From Persicimonas caeni (GTDB lineage: Bacteria > Myxococcota_A > Bradymonadia > Bradymonadales > Bradymonadaceae): a stretch of 64,000 nt of DNA. Positions within the stretch are counted from its first letter, which is position 1, and each line of letters begins with the position of its first letter. Made by a program: the position numbers and the translations under genes. Positions 8,914 to 18,196 of this stretch are shown here, one piece after another. The notes under the pieces were generated by a model. The model ran no database searches and was not told the DNA's origin. It saw nothing but the letters and a program-made list of their open reading frames with translations. Location: assembly GCF_006517175.1 (NCBI RefSeq), contig NZ_CP041186.1, positions 2,011,001 through 2,075,000 of the forward strand, read 5' to 3'.

Positions 8914-9546
8914 ATGGGCATGGGGTTTCCAGACGACGCCAAATTCTTCAGCTACCCGACGCCCTGGATCATCGCCCTAACCGCACTCGCCGCCTGGGTG
9001 GCCAGGCCATTCGTAGGCGGCTTCGGATGGTGGGACTTGATCTTGCCGGTGGCCATCGTGGCGTTCTGGCCGCTGCAGGAGTGGCTCATCCACGTGTTCA
9101 TCCTGCACCTCAAGCCCGTCGAGCTCTTCGGCAAACGCTTCGACCTGCACCTTGCCAAAAAACACCGCGATCACCACGGAGATCCGTGGCGCCTCGAAGA
9201 CGTCTTCATCCCGTTGCGCTCCCTTCTGCTCGGCTTGCCCGTCGGCGTCGGCCTCTGGCTTCTGGTCGCCCCCGACTGGGGCATCGCGCTCACCGGCGTG
9301 GGCTTCTACGCCACGCTGGGGCTCGTCTACGAGTGGACCCACTATCTGGTGCACACGAACTACCGCCCCAAGACGAAGCTGTATCGCCGGCTGTGGAAGA
9401 ACCACCGGCTGCACCACTTCAAGAGCGAGCAGCACTGGTACGGCGTGACCATGCTCGGCGGCGATCGCCTACTCGGCACCGCGCCCGATGTCGGCGAGGT
9501 CGAGACCTCTGAGACCTGCAGGACGCTTGGGGTCGGCCAAGACTAG
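8914..9546 (+). CDS. Truncated second copy of the fatty acid hydroxylase
   Basis: This protein of 210 aa is nearly identical to residues 36-236 of the hydroxylase at 5442-6152, with only scattered conservative changes (VAPN to VAPD, ASLG to ATLG, GQE to GQD). All three His clusters are kept. The first 35 or so residues of the parent are replaced by MGMGFPDD, which is encoded by the recurrent boundary motif GGGCATGGGG. No regulator is attached and no strong ribosome binding site is seen. It may be non-expressed, or use ATG 8914 or 8920. It is a recent duplication. Confidence 0.6.
   Translation: MGMGFPDDAKFFSYPTPWIIALTALAAWVARPFVGGFGWWDLILPVAIVAFWPLQEWLIHVFILHLKPVELFGKRFDLHLAKKHRDHHGDPWRLEDVFIPLRSLLLGLPVGVGLWLLVAPDWGIALTGVGFYATLGLVYEWTHYLVHTNYRPKTKLYRRLWKNHRLHHFKSEQHWYGVTMLGGDRLLGTAPDVGEVETSETCRTLGVGQD
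8915..8940 (+). repeat. Boundary motif copy 1
   Basis: This is a variant of GGGCATGGGGTTCCCCGACG (here with TTTCCAG) lying exactly where homology to the full hydroxylase starts. Confidence 0.65.
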
Positions 9547-9582
9547 CGGCGTCGAAGTTCGAAGAGGCTGTGTGCGGTGGCC

Positions 9583-9815
9583 GTGCAGGTCAGTCACCTC
9601 AACCCCTCCGCCTCGCTTCGCTTCGGCACCTCCCCTTCGGCGAACTGCGCCGTGGGGAGGGAATGGTTGCTCTTGTGGGAGTAGTCGGTGGTTGATCCCC
9701 CCTTCGGCTCGCCTCAACAAGCACTTGTGGTTGTCGAGGCAGCCATTCGCCCCCCACGGCCGCTGTCTCAGGCCGAAGGGGGCAGCCGCCGAGAGGGCTG
9801 GAGGCGTTAGCAGGC
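9583..9815. repeat. Dispersed palindromic repeat, copy B
   Basis: The segment carries the GCAGGTCAGTCACCTCAACC block, the CCTCCCCTTCGG...GTGGGGAGG hairpin, CACTTGTGGTTGT, and the CGCCCCCCACGGCCGC...CCGAAGGGGGCAG hairpin. It directly follows the truncated hydroxylase, so that gene copy lies between boundary motif and repeat body. It has no tRNA segment. Confidence 0.85.
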
Positions 9816-9848
9816 TATACGGGCGATACGACTTATAACACGCAGCTT

Positions 9849-10634
9849 TCAGCCGTCGTCGTCACTCGCGCCCTTGGCCTGAGCGACGTGGCTGAAGGTG
9901 ACGAGGCCGACGCCGCCTACAAGATTGCCCGCGGTAACGAGCCCCATGATCCTAAAGAGGTCGCCGAAGTCGACTGCCGCGTCGAAGAGAATGCCAAAGA
10001 AGACGTGCAACACGGTGACGATGACATGATCGAAGGGACCAAACGCCAGAAGAAATCCGACGAGATACGCCATCAAGATGCGGCCAACGACGCTGTTGAC
10101 CCCCTTCAACATGAAGGAAAGGAGCGACACGAGCGCGCCTCCCACAAAAGCCGACGCCAACACGGTCCACACGCCCCGACCTGCGATCTCCTCGGCCAAC
10201 GTGGCCAATGCGCTCGCGGCTCCCTTTGGCAGAACGCCGGCCACCCCGAAGACGAGCGCAAAGAGACCGCCGCCGACCAGGTTGAGAAGAAAGGTCAGCC
10301 CCCAGAGACGCAAGATCGCGCCTGCCTTTAACTCCCCTTGTTCAAAAGCAGTTGCCACCGGGTCAAAGAAGTTCTCGTTGAACAGCTCGGCACGCCCCAC
10401 AATCAGAAAAACGAGTCCCACTGCGAAAGCGAGCGCGCCGGCCAGTTGGGAGACCTGCCCCCACTGCGGTTTGACTAGGCTGTGGGCGATACCCAGGGCG
10501 ACGAGGCCAAAGACGATGGTAAACCCGGCAATGAAGCTGGTCGACACAAGCTCGAGCATCGATTGCCCCAGCCGTCTGTCCCCCTCGTCGGCAGCGCGAT
10601 GAAAGATCTCGGACGGCTTGGGAGCAACGGACAT
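9849..10634 (-). CDS. Formate/nitrite transporter (FNT) family protein
   Basis: This protein of 261 aa has about six membrane segments and the N-terminal PSEIFHRAADEG element seen in FNT proteins, with the loop region GRAELFNENFFDPVATAFE matching the family. FNT pentamers pass formate, nitrite or hydrosulfide. The ATG at 10634 has AGGAGGACCG upstream. The substrate cannot be assigned. Its right neighbour region carries gene debris, and its left end is 30 bp from repeat copy B. Confidence 0.8.
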   Translation of the reverse strand: MSVAPKPSEIFHRAADEGDRRLGQSMLELVSTSFIAGFTIVFGLVALGIAHSLVKPQWGQVSQLAGALAFAVGLVFLIVGRAELFNENFFDPVATAFEQGELKAGAILRLWGLTFLLNLVGGGLFALVFGVAGVLPKGAASALATLAEEIAGRGVWTVLASAFVGGALVSLLSFMLKGVNSVVGRILMAYLVGFLLAFGPFDHVIVTVLHVFFGILFDAAVDFGDLFRIMGLVTAGNLVGGVGLVTFSHVAQAKGASDDDG

Positions 10635-10871
10635 CGGTCCTCCTTAACTTACGTAGCGTCTTACTTTCGACCTGAGTGAGAAAATCTAGGAGCGAAGTTC
10701 GCCTTAGCAAAGGCTCCGCACTCTTCGAGAGATGGGGGCAAGACGTCGTGATCCTCAGATTTTGCGGGTGACGTACACTCCGAGGCCAAGTCCCGGCGCA
10801 GCAACCGCAGGCCGTCGCGTTTGGTGTGCGCGCACACAAACCGTCTCTCGGTATCCGTGAGACGTGCGCCG

Positions 10872-11019
10872 AGTATGCCTTGCCGACGCCGCGCCAATCC
10901 GCACGTTCAATGAGAGTCGGACAACTGAGGAGGGCTTCAACGAAGCGGCGCGACAGCGGGGAGACTGATGAACCATAAGATGGCATGCACGTAGGGGCAT
11001 GGCATTCCCCCACGAAGCC
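10872..11019 (+). repeat. Gene-junction remnant joined to boundary motif copy 2
   Basis: Bases 10872-10990 match 13918-14037: the end of an unknown reading frame (IRTFNESRTTEEGFNEAA, then stop) followed by a decayed copy of the DehI-like gene start (MNHKMA against MDQKMA). Here homology stops at a degenerate boundary motif (GGGGCATGGCATTCCCCCAC, 10993-11019). It looks like a truncated duplicate of the DehI locus. The rest of 10640-11157 shows no gene I can support. Confidence 0.6.
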
Positions 11020-11157
11020 CAGCCCACACGGTTCATCTTGCAGAAGAACCACCCTGCCCGTTAGAGTCGACATCTCGCGTTTCTAAATCGTATGTCGGCG
11101 ACGAGCTGTCAGGGCAACTCCTGCCCGTAGGCCACGCTGCTCATTGGTGGAGTTGGA

Positions 11158-12051
11158 ATGGAAGAGAGCGTACTGACCTCGGTGGTCTTACCCGCCGCCC
11201 TGTTTTTGATCATGCTGGGGATGGGCCTTTCGCTGGTCGTCGACGACTTTAAGCGGGTCGTGGCGTATCCCAAAGCCGCCATCACCGGCCTGTTTTGCCA
11301 GTTGATCTTGCTGCCTGCGTGCGGCTTCTTGCTGGCGAAAGCCTTCGGGCTGCGACCCGAGATGGCCGTAGGCCTGATGATCATCGCCGCGTGTCCCGGC
11401 GGAGTCACCTCCAACCTGATCACCCACGTCGCCCGCGCCGACACGGCGCTGTCAGTGACCCTGACCGCCATCAACAGCGTGGTCGCGATCTTTACCATCC
11501 CGCTCGTCGTGGGCTTCGGCCTCGAGTACTTCTTGGACGCATCGCGGGGTATCGAATTGCCGGTGCTCAAGACCATCGGCCAAGTCTTCGGAATCACGGC
11601 GGTGCCGGTGTCCATCGGCATGTTTATCCGGGCGCGCCGTCCTGACTTCGCCGACCGCATGGACCGACCGGCGCGCATCGGCTCGGCCGTGGTCTTCGTA
11701 CTCATCGTCGCCGGCATCATCGCCGCCAACCTCGACATTCTGCGCGAGCACTTCGCCGCCCTGAGCGGCGTGACCTTCGCGCTGAACCTGCTCACGATGG
11801 CCCTGGGAGCGGTCGCCGGCAAGCTCGTGCGCCTGCCGGCGCGCCAGACCCTGACGGTCGCCATCGAAGCAGGCATCCAAAACGGCACGCTCGCCATCGT
11901 CATCGCCACATCGATCCTCAAGCAAGGCGACATGGCGCTGCCCGGCGGCTTCTATAGCCTGGTGATGTTCGTCTCCGGCGCGGCCGTGATGTTCTACGGC
12001 TCGCGAACGCACGAGGCCGGCGAGGACGAAGCTGCGCCCGCGGGGGCGTGA
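11158..12051 (+). CDS. Bile acid:sodium symporter (BASS) family transporter
   Basis: This protein of 297 aa has nine to ten hydrophobic segments and the BASS hallmark ACPGGVTSNLITHVARADTALSVTLTAINS in the crossover region. BASS proteins move organic anions (bile acids, pyruvate, pantoate and others) with sodium. No pathway context indicates the substrate. The upstream element is weak (TGGTGGAGTTGG before the ATG). Repeat copy C starts within 10 bp of the stop codon. Confidence 0.85.
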   Translation: MEESVLTSVVLPAALFLIMLGMGLSLVVDDFKRVVAYPKAAITGLFCQLILLPACGFLLAKAFGLRPEMAVGLMIIAACPGGVTSNLITHVARADTALSVTLTAINSVVAIFTIPLVVGFGLEYFLDASRGIELPVLKTIGQVFGITAVPVSIGMFIRARRPDFADRMDRPARIGSAVVFVLIVAGIIAANLDILREHFAALSGVTFALNLLTMALGAVAGKLVRLPARQTLTVAIEAGIQNGTLAIVIATSILKQGDMALPGGFYSLVMFVSGAAVMFYGSRTHEAGEDEAAPAGA

Positions 12052-12055
12052 TCGG

Positions 12056-12372
12056 GGATGGCGGCCTTGCAGGTGCGTGGCCTCACCCCCTCCGCCTCGC
12101 TTCGCTTCGGCACCTCCCCTTCGGCGGACTGCGCCGTGGGGAGGGAATGGTTGCTCTGGCATGCGTGGTCGATAGTTGGTGCCCCCTCCGACTCGCCCCA
12201 AAAATCACTTGTGGTTGTTAGACCGACCATTCGCCCCCCACGGCCGCAGTTTCAGGCTGAAGGGGGGCAGCTGCCGCAAGCAGCGGGGGGGTTGGGGTTG
12301 CTCGCCTGCAAGGCCTACAAAACCAAACTCAAACCAGCCCAAGATGGTCTGGCACCGAAAACAACCACGCAA
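12056..12372. repeat. Dispersed palindromic repeat, copy C
   Basis: It carries all core blocks: CCTTGCAGGTGCGTGGCCTC, the CCTCCCCTTCGG hairpin, ATCACTTGTGGTTGTT, the CGCCCCCCACGG...GAAGGGGGGCAG hairpin, and a right part (CAAGATGGTCTGGC) matching the sequence beside the tRNA-Pro terminator in copies D and E. The tRNA portion is absent. From 12373 to 12600 nothing else is recognised. Confidence 0.85.
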
Positions 12373-12603
12373 ACGCACCGGCGACGCGTTGCGCGTCCAC
12401 CCTCGTGGGCCAATGGTGTGTGTCTCGCATCCACTTGTTTCCAGACTCCGACGAAGTCAGCAGGCCTCGGCCGCCCTGCAAATTTGCATGGCAACCATGC
12501 CGTCACAACCAATTCCCCAGTCACAGACGCATGGCTATCCTCGAATGGTGGGTGCGAGAGAGCATCACACCATCAATATTGATTTTCATTCGAGGAGAGA
12601 AAC

Positions 12604-13296
12604 ATGAAGGACATCACACCACGGGTTGCCGCGCTCACCGCCGGCCTTGGAATGCTGCTGATGGCAGTCATTGCCCCGCTCTGTATCTTCGGCGTCATCG
12701 AAAAGATGGCCGTCCCTGGCGATGCGTCGGCCACCGCGGCGAACCTCATCGAGTCGGCGAGTCTGGTCCGAAACGCCGGCGTCGGCTTGCTCGCGGTGGT
12801 GCTCTTGGACGTGATCGTCGCCTGGGGACTGTACGTGGTGCTGCGCCCGGTCAACGCGAGCCTCTCGTTGCTCGGCGCGTGGCTACGCGTGACCTACTCG
12901 GCCATCTTCGCCGTGGCGATCACCAACCTATTCGACGCCACGCGCGCCGCCACGGTGGACCCGGAGCAGGCCCTCTTTCTGTTGGGAGGCTTCGATCAAG
13001 CCTGGCAATTCGCCCTGGTGGTCTTCGGCGCGCATCTCGTCGTCGTGGGCTACCTCGCCTGGCGAGCCGACTACATCTCTCGGTGGCTCGGGGCGCTGCT
13101 GGTCATCGCGGGCGTCGGCTACGCCCTCGACGGCGTAGGCACCCTCATCGACCCGACCTATCTCCTCGACGTCGGCAGGTTCACGTTCGTCGGCGAGATT
13201 CTCTTCCTCTTTTGGCTGCTTATCCGGGGAGCGCGTAAGGGCATGGGGTTCTCGACGACGCCACACAGTAGCGAGGGTTGTTTTCGAGCAAATTGA
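12604..13296 (+). CDS. DUF4386 family membrane protein
   Basis: This protein of 230 aa has about six membrane segments and the general layout of DUF4386 proteins (LIRNAGVGLLAVVLLDVIVAWGLYVVLRPV and a GVGYALDGVGTLIDP loop). GAGGAGAGAA precedes the ATG. Function of the family is unknown. The last 18 or so residues after WLLIRGARKG are encoded by boundary motif copy 3 and are not family-like, so the original C-terminus has probably been replaced. Confidence 0.7.
   Translation: MKDITPRVAALTAGLGMLLMAVIAPLCIFGVIEKMAVPGDASATAANLIESASLVRNAGVGLLAVVLLDVIVAWGLYVVLRPVNASLSLLGAWLRVTYSAIFAVAITNLFDATRAATVDPEQALFLLGGFDQAWQFALVVFGAHLVVVGYLAWRADYISRWLGALLVIAGVGYALDGVGTLIDPTYLLDVGRFTFVGEILFLFWLLIRGARKGMGFSTTPHSSEGCFRAN
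13236..13262 (+). repeat. Boundary motif copy 3
   Basis: The TAAGGGCATGGGGTTCTCGA variant overlaps the 3' end of the DUF4386 gene and encodes its aberrant tail (KGMGFSTT). Confidence 0.65.
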
Positions 13297-13389
13297 ATCC
13301 GGCGCCAGGCCTTCCTTGTCTGTAAATAGGATGCCACCAGAGGTCGGTGGCCCCATCACCTCCGGGTCTCGACCGGCCCGGGAGGAGGT

Positions 13390-13440
13390 ATGGCAACGAC
13401 ATCCTTAAACCAAGAGGAGGTAAGGCGATGGCACTCTTAA
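13390..13440 (+). CDS. Possible 16-residue leader peptide upstream of DUF417 gene
   Basis: The reading frame MATTSLNQEEVRRWHS has an excellent ribosome binding site (GGAGGAGGT) and stops 10 bases inside the DUF417 gene in another frame. Such overlap is compatible with translational coupling. Nothing shows that it is translated. Confidence 0.25.
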   Translation: MATTSLNQEEVRRWHS

Positions 13441-13916
13441 ACTACCATACTCTGCGGAGACGATTGGTTGTCGCTAGCAAGGTGGTCATGCGGTTCGGGT
13501 TGGCACTCGTGCTCATCTGGATCGGCGCCATGAAATACACCGAGTACGAGGCCAGCGGCATTAAGCCGCTAGTCGAAAACAGTCCATTGATGAGCTGGCT
13601 CTACGACATTTTCAGTGTAAGCGGCTTTGCTGCCCTTCTCGGGGCGTTCGAAATCACAATCGGGGTGCTCATCGCACTGGGTTTCGCGGCGGGGCGGCTC
13701 CCGGTCCTGGGGAAGCTCTCCGCCCTGGGCAGTGCATTGGCGGGGTTGATGTTCTTGGGGACCCTGTCCTTCATCTTCTCCACGCCTGGATGGGAGCCAT
13801 CCCTGGGGGGATTTCCGGCACTATCGGTGGCGCCAGGCCAATTTCTCCTCAAAGACATCGTCCTGCTCGGAGCGTCGTTATGGACAGCGGCAGACTCGCT
13901 AGAGATGGCGCGCTGA
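13428..13916 (+). CDS. DUF417 (YkgB-like) membrane protein
   Basis: This protein of 162 aa has four membrane segments. The FGLALVLIWIGAMKYTEYEA segment, GIKPLVENSPLMSWLYDI and a C-terminal FLLKDIVLLGASLWTA are typical of the DUF417 family, whose role is unknown but often linked to stress or chlorine resistance. A strong GAGGAGGTAAGG precedes the ATG at 13428. A 16-codon reading frame at 13390-13440, with its own GGAGGAGGT, overlaps the start and could act as a leader peptide. Confidence 0.8.
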   Translation: MALLNYHTLRRRLVVASKVVMRFGLALVLIWIGAMKYTEYEASGIKPLVENSPLMSWLYDIFSVSGFAALLGAFEITIGVLIALGFAAGRLPVLGKLSALGSALAGLMFLGTLSFIFSTPGWEPSLGGFPALSVAPGQFLLKDIVLLGASLWTAADSLEMAR

Positions 13917-13917
13917 G

Positions 13918-14010
13918 TAGGCCTTGCCGAAGCCGCGCAAATCCGCACGTTCGAAGGGAGTCGGATCACTGTGAAGGATTTCAACGAAGCAGCGCGGCGG
14001 CGGGGGAGTG
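13918..14010 (+). pseudogene. 3' remnant of an unknown gene upstream of dehI-like
   Basis: One frame reads GLAEAAQIRTFEGSRITVKD, then FNEAARRRGSDG, homologous to the remnant at 10872-10969. No start or upstream coding part is present, because the preceding DUF417 gene ends at 13916. Confidence 0.45.
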
Positions 14011-14892
14011 ATGGACCAAAAGATGGCAAGAGGCATGGCTTTGCTCGGCGAGTTGCCCGAAGTCCAGGCCGAGGACGCCCCCGGGCGAGTCGCCGAGATT
14101 TACGACGATATTCGCGCGACCCTGCGGGTTCCCTTCGTCAACTTCATCTTTCGAGCGCTGGCGAATTTCCCTGATTAACTCGATGCGTTGTGGACCGCCT
14201 ATCGCCCCGTATTTCGAAGTATGGAGTTCGAGCGCGCGGCCGACGAGCTTCGCGACCGAGCAGCCCCCCAAGGAGATCTCGAGGCCGGCGGGCGCGATTG
14301 GAGCCAGCTCGGGGCTCTGGACCAGATTGGCCCCTACACCGATTCGATTCACTACGTTCTGCCCAAGCTGTTGCTCGTCGCGCAGGCGTTTGCGAGCCAA
14401 CCCGACAATTCGGCCTCGACCGAGAAAAATGACGCCCCAAATGGGCAAGAGTTAGCCTATGGCATCGCCCCGGGGACGAAGCGAGTGGCGATGGTCGACC
14501 CGCAAGAGGCGCCTTCGCCGGTCGAGGAGCTCTTCGAGGATATCAAGCAGCACCACCAGCATCCCGGCGTGGCGAGTTATTTTCGCTCGTTGGGCAACTG
14601 GCCGGCGTTCCTCGAGGCGATCTGGCACGAGATTCGCCCTCAGGTGGGGACCGACACCTACAACGCCCGCAAGAGTTCTCTGACTGGACAGGCCGAGCAA
14701 GCCATCTCGCCTCTGCTGAGACGCGCTGTGGCGAGGCCGACGATCCCCGACGACATCACAGCAATCCTCTGGGTGTTCGAGCGCCGACTCATTCCCGACC
14801 TCTTACTCGACGTGACGATGATCGAGGCGCTCCTGGGTAGGACAACGGTAACGGGCGGCTCTTCCTTCAGCGTTGCAAAAGGCGTTTTGTAA
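14011..14892 (+). pseudogene. DehI-like (halocarboxylic acid dehydrogenase/AhpD-fold) gene with in-frame stop
   Basis: The frame from ATG 14011 reads GELPEVQAEDAPGRVAEIYDDIRATLRVPFVNFIFRALANFPD, then TAA at 14176-14178, then continues without shift as LDALWTAYRPVFRSMEF through IPDLLLDVTMIEAL to 14892. The two parts together match the DehI family layout (about 290 residues, tandem helical repeats). The stop replaces what is a Tyr codon by context, so one base change inactivates it. A shorter product from TTG 14188 is conceivable. It ends 8 bp before boundary motif copy 4. Confidence 0.65.
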
Positions 14893-14900
14893 GGGAACGG

Positions 14901-15493
<593 letters not shown>

Positions 15494-15679
15494 GGAAAAC
15501 TCGCCTTGGCGAGGGCCTGCTTTGGGGGCTGGAGGGGGCTGTCGGTGGGTGGCGGTCGAGTTTAGGTTTCAGCACATTTCAGCGCGTTTGACCGATATTG
15601 CAGCGCGTTTCAGGGTGTTCACACCCAAAATCACACCCACGCATGAGCGGCGCAGCGTTGCTTTGGCGCATGGTACAGT

Positions 15680-15951
15680 TTGAGCGCGGGATTGACCCGA
15701 CACCAGCTTGGTTATCCCAGCAGCGATCTTAGGATCGTGGCCCTGGAGTGGTGTTTGGAGTGGTTTGGGTGTACTCCAGCCCATTGCAAGTTGATCTTGC
15801 TGACGGTTTACTTCGGCTCGTACGGGCTCATCCTCAGCGGTAGCTTGCCGCTGTCGGTGACGTAGGCTTTGTGCCCGGTGATGGGTGTCGGTATGGCCGG
15901 CATCGGTTTTTGGATTTCCCACGATGCGCTGCACGGAGCCTGCTCGTAGTA
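15680..15951 (+). pseudogene. Fatty acid desaturase remnant
   Basis: One frame reads ALEWCLEWFGCTPAHCKLIL, then LTVYFGSYGLILSG, a TAG at 15863-15865, then VMGVGMAGIGFWISHDALHG and another stop. This resembles the N-terminal membrane hairpin and first histidine box (HDALH; family HDAnHGA) of acyl lipid/acyl-CoA desaturases. No start or remaining histidine boxes are present. The rest of 15494-16042 shows no gene. Confidence 0.5.
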
Positions 15952-16042
15952 TGGCGGTCAACCGCATCCAGCGGTTGCCTTCGGCGCACAGACAGAGTAA
16001 GGCTTCATCTTCTACAACACTCCATTTGATGCGGCGTTTCCG

Positions 16043-17986
16043 ATGAAACAGCGCGACTTCAAAGTGCTCGTTCTGGGCTCACTCCCCGAGGCAGACGACC
16101 TCTTCGAACGTGGCGTGTTCAAAGACGAATACCCGTGCGAGCCCGTACGCGTCGAAAATCCAGAGGAGTTCGGGAGGGCCGTTCGTGAACCCACCTTCGA
16201 TCTGATCCTGATCGACGTCGAGCCGCACGGTATCAACGTGCTTCGAAGCGTCCTCGACGAGCGACCGATGCGCCCCATGATCATGGTCGCCGACGCCGCG
16301 CAGGGCGACGTCATCTTAGAGGCCAAACGCCTCGGGCTCGAGCGTTACGTGATGCGACTGAGCGACGATGTGCTCAACGCCGACCTGCTCGCCGAGGAGA
16401 TGGTGTTCATCTTACAGCGCTTGTCCGAGCCGCCGTCGATGGAACACCCCACCGTCGAGGAGTTGTTTCGCTTCGCGCAGTACCACAACGTGCGCCAGCC
16501 GTTCTTCGTCATCGATCGAAATCATCGCCTCTTGTACACAAATGCCTCGGGAAAGGCACTCGTGAAGGCCGTTCACGACCACGATCTTCGTGAAGGAGAC
16601 CAGTACGATCGCTTCCCGTTGACGGGCTCGACGCAGGAATCCACGTCGCATCTCAATGAAGCGCTGGGCGGTTCTGAAGTCGAAATCGAGCACACCTACG
16701 AGCGGCTTGTCAAAAACGATCGCCACCGCGAGGTGTTCTACCAACCGGTGCACGACACCACTGGCGCTGTGGTCGCGGTGTCGATCGCCTGCAAGAACAT
16801 CGGCCTGAGGCTCCAAGCCCAGCAGAAGGTCGAACGCCAGGAACAAGCGCTCTGGTCGTTTTTCGAGCTGGTCCCCCTCCCGCTCAAGGTCGTCGGCCCC
16901 GACCTTCGAATTCACCGCGCCAACGCCGCTCTCGCCGACTTTCTGGGCTACGACGATCCCGATGAACTCCAAAGGGTGACCCTCGACAGCCTGCTCCACC
17001 CGGACGATCTCGGAGAAGCCCATCTTGCGCTGAATGGTTTGTTCGAAGAGACCTCCTCCTACGCTCACTTCGAGTGCCGCTACCAGCACCTGAATGGTGA
17101 GACGGTGTGGGTCAACCAAATTGACTTTCCGTTGCGCGGACTCGGAGACGAGGAGTCGGAGGGCCTGGTGTTGGCCTTGAGCGTCGACATCACTCGGCAA
17201 AAGCAGGCCGAGCAGCGCGCGGCGCAGTCGGAGCGCTTGCGGGCAATCGGAGAGCTCGCAGCCGGAGTCGCTCACGACTTCAACAACGTGTTGAGTATCG
17301 TAAAGACGTATAGCCAGCTCATCCACGCCAAGCTGGAACAAGAGGGCGACCATGAGTATGTGGGGTTCACCAACAAGATTGTGGGAGCCGTCGACCGTGC
17401 CATGGCGCTGACCGGCCAGTTGCTGACCTTCGGCCAGGAAGACGAGGGCGACAAGGCGCGGCTCGACCTCAATACTCGCATCCACGAGATAAGCGCGTTG
17501 CTCGAGCGAAACCTGGGCGAAGGCGTCGACCTGAAGCTCGAGCTGGCCGCCGACTTGCCGGCCATCGAGATCGATCCGTCGCAGCTCGATCAGGTGCTCA
17601 CCAACCTCGTCATCAACGCCCGTGACGCCATGAACGCTGGAGGCTCGCTGGTGTTGAGGACACGGCAGGAGTCTAAGGGCGAAGACCTGCCACCGCATCC
17701 GGACCTGCCGACAGGCGACTACGCCCTGCTCGAGGTTGAGGATGAAGGTGAAGGCATGGATGAGCAGACCCAGCGCAAAATCTTCGAGCCGTTTTTCACC
17801 ACCAAAGGCCGCTCTCGGGGCACAGGCTTGGGTCTGGCGACGGTCTACCGAATTGTCGACCGCAATGGCGGATACATCTACGTCGATAGCGAGCTCGGCT
17901 GTGGCACTACATTCACCATCTATTTTCCTGCGTCAGAGACGGGGCCTGACACCGGCAGCGATGATTTGCCCTCCAAAAAGGCGTAG
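16043..17986 (+). CDS. PAS-domain sensor histidine kinase with pseudo-receiver N-terminus
   Basis: This protein of 647 aa has a receiver-like domain (1-130) with D58 (LILIDVEP) but without the acidic pair expected after strand 1, so its phosphorylation is doubtful. Two PAS domains follow (about 150-260 and 265-390, the second with a PAC-like NGETVWVNQIDFPL). HisKA contains the phospho-acceptor H411 (GVAHDFNN), and HATPase has the N box NLVINARDAMNAGG and G boxes EDEGEGM and GRSRGTGLGL. The HDFNN H-box is typical of NtrB-like soluble kinases. No cognate regulator is adjacent. No membrane segment is seen, so it should be cytosolic. Confidence 0.9.
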   Translation: MKQRDFKVLVLGSLPEADDLFERGVFKDEYPCEPVRVENPEEFGRAVREPTFDLILIDVEPHGINVLRSVLDERPMRPMIMVADAAQGDVILEAKRLGLERYVMRLSDDVLNADLLAEEMVFILQRLSEPPSMEHPTVEELFRFAQYHNVRQPFFVIDRNHRLLYTNASGKALVKAVHDHDLREGDQYDRFPLTGSTQESTSHLNEALGGSEVEIEHTYERLVKNDRHREVFYQPVHDTTGAVVAVSIACKNIGLRLQAQQKVERQEQALWSFFELVPLPLKVVGPDLRIHRANAALADFLGYDDPDELQRVTLDSLLHPDDLGEAHLALNGLFEETSSYAHFECRYQHLNGETVWVNQIDFPLRGLGDEESEGLVLALSVDITRQKQAEQRAAQSERLRAIGELAAGVAHDFNNVLSIVKTYSQLIHAKLEQEGDHEYVGFTNKIVGAVDRAMALTGQLLTFGQEDEGDKARLDLNTRIHEISALLERNLGEGVDLKLELAADLPAIEIDPSQLDQVLTNLVINARDAMNAGGSLVLRTRQESKGEDLPPHPDLPTGDYALLEVEDEGEGMDEQTQRKIFEPFFTTKGRSRGTGLGLATVYRIVDRNGGYIYVDSELGCGTTFTIYFPASETGPDTGSDDLPSKKA

Positions 17987-18196
17987 ATGCCGGCGCCCGT
18001 CATCAGCAACGAGCTCAGTCGTAGCGCAGCCCCCACCCGCTAGTGCACGAGGTGTCGACCGCAGACAGCCATGCCGACAAGCGATCTATAGCTGGTTGGT
18101 GCTGCGCTTCTGGAGTTGAGCGTAGGCTCCCCGAACCTACATTGTCACTGGTCGGTTGAGTGCCACGTGCCATGCACGCTTGCACAGGAGGAGACA

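Noticed and set aside
15569-15967. Minus-strand open frame as an integrase remnant
   Set aside because: It has no tyrosine recombinase motif, and the opposite strand reads as a desaturase fragment.
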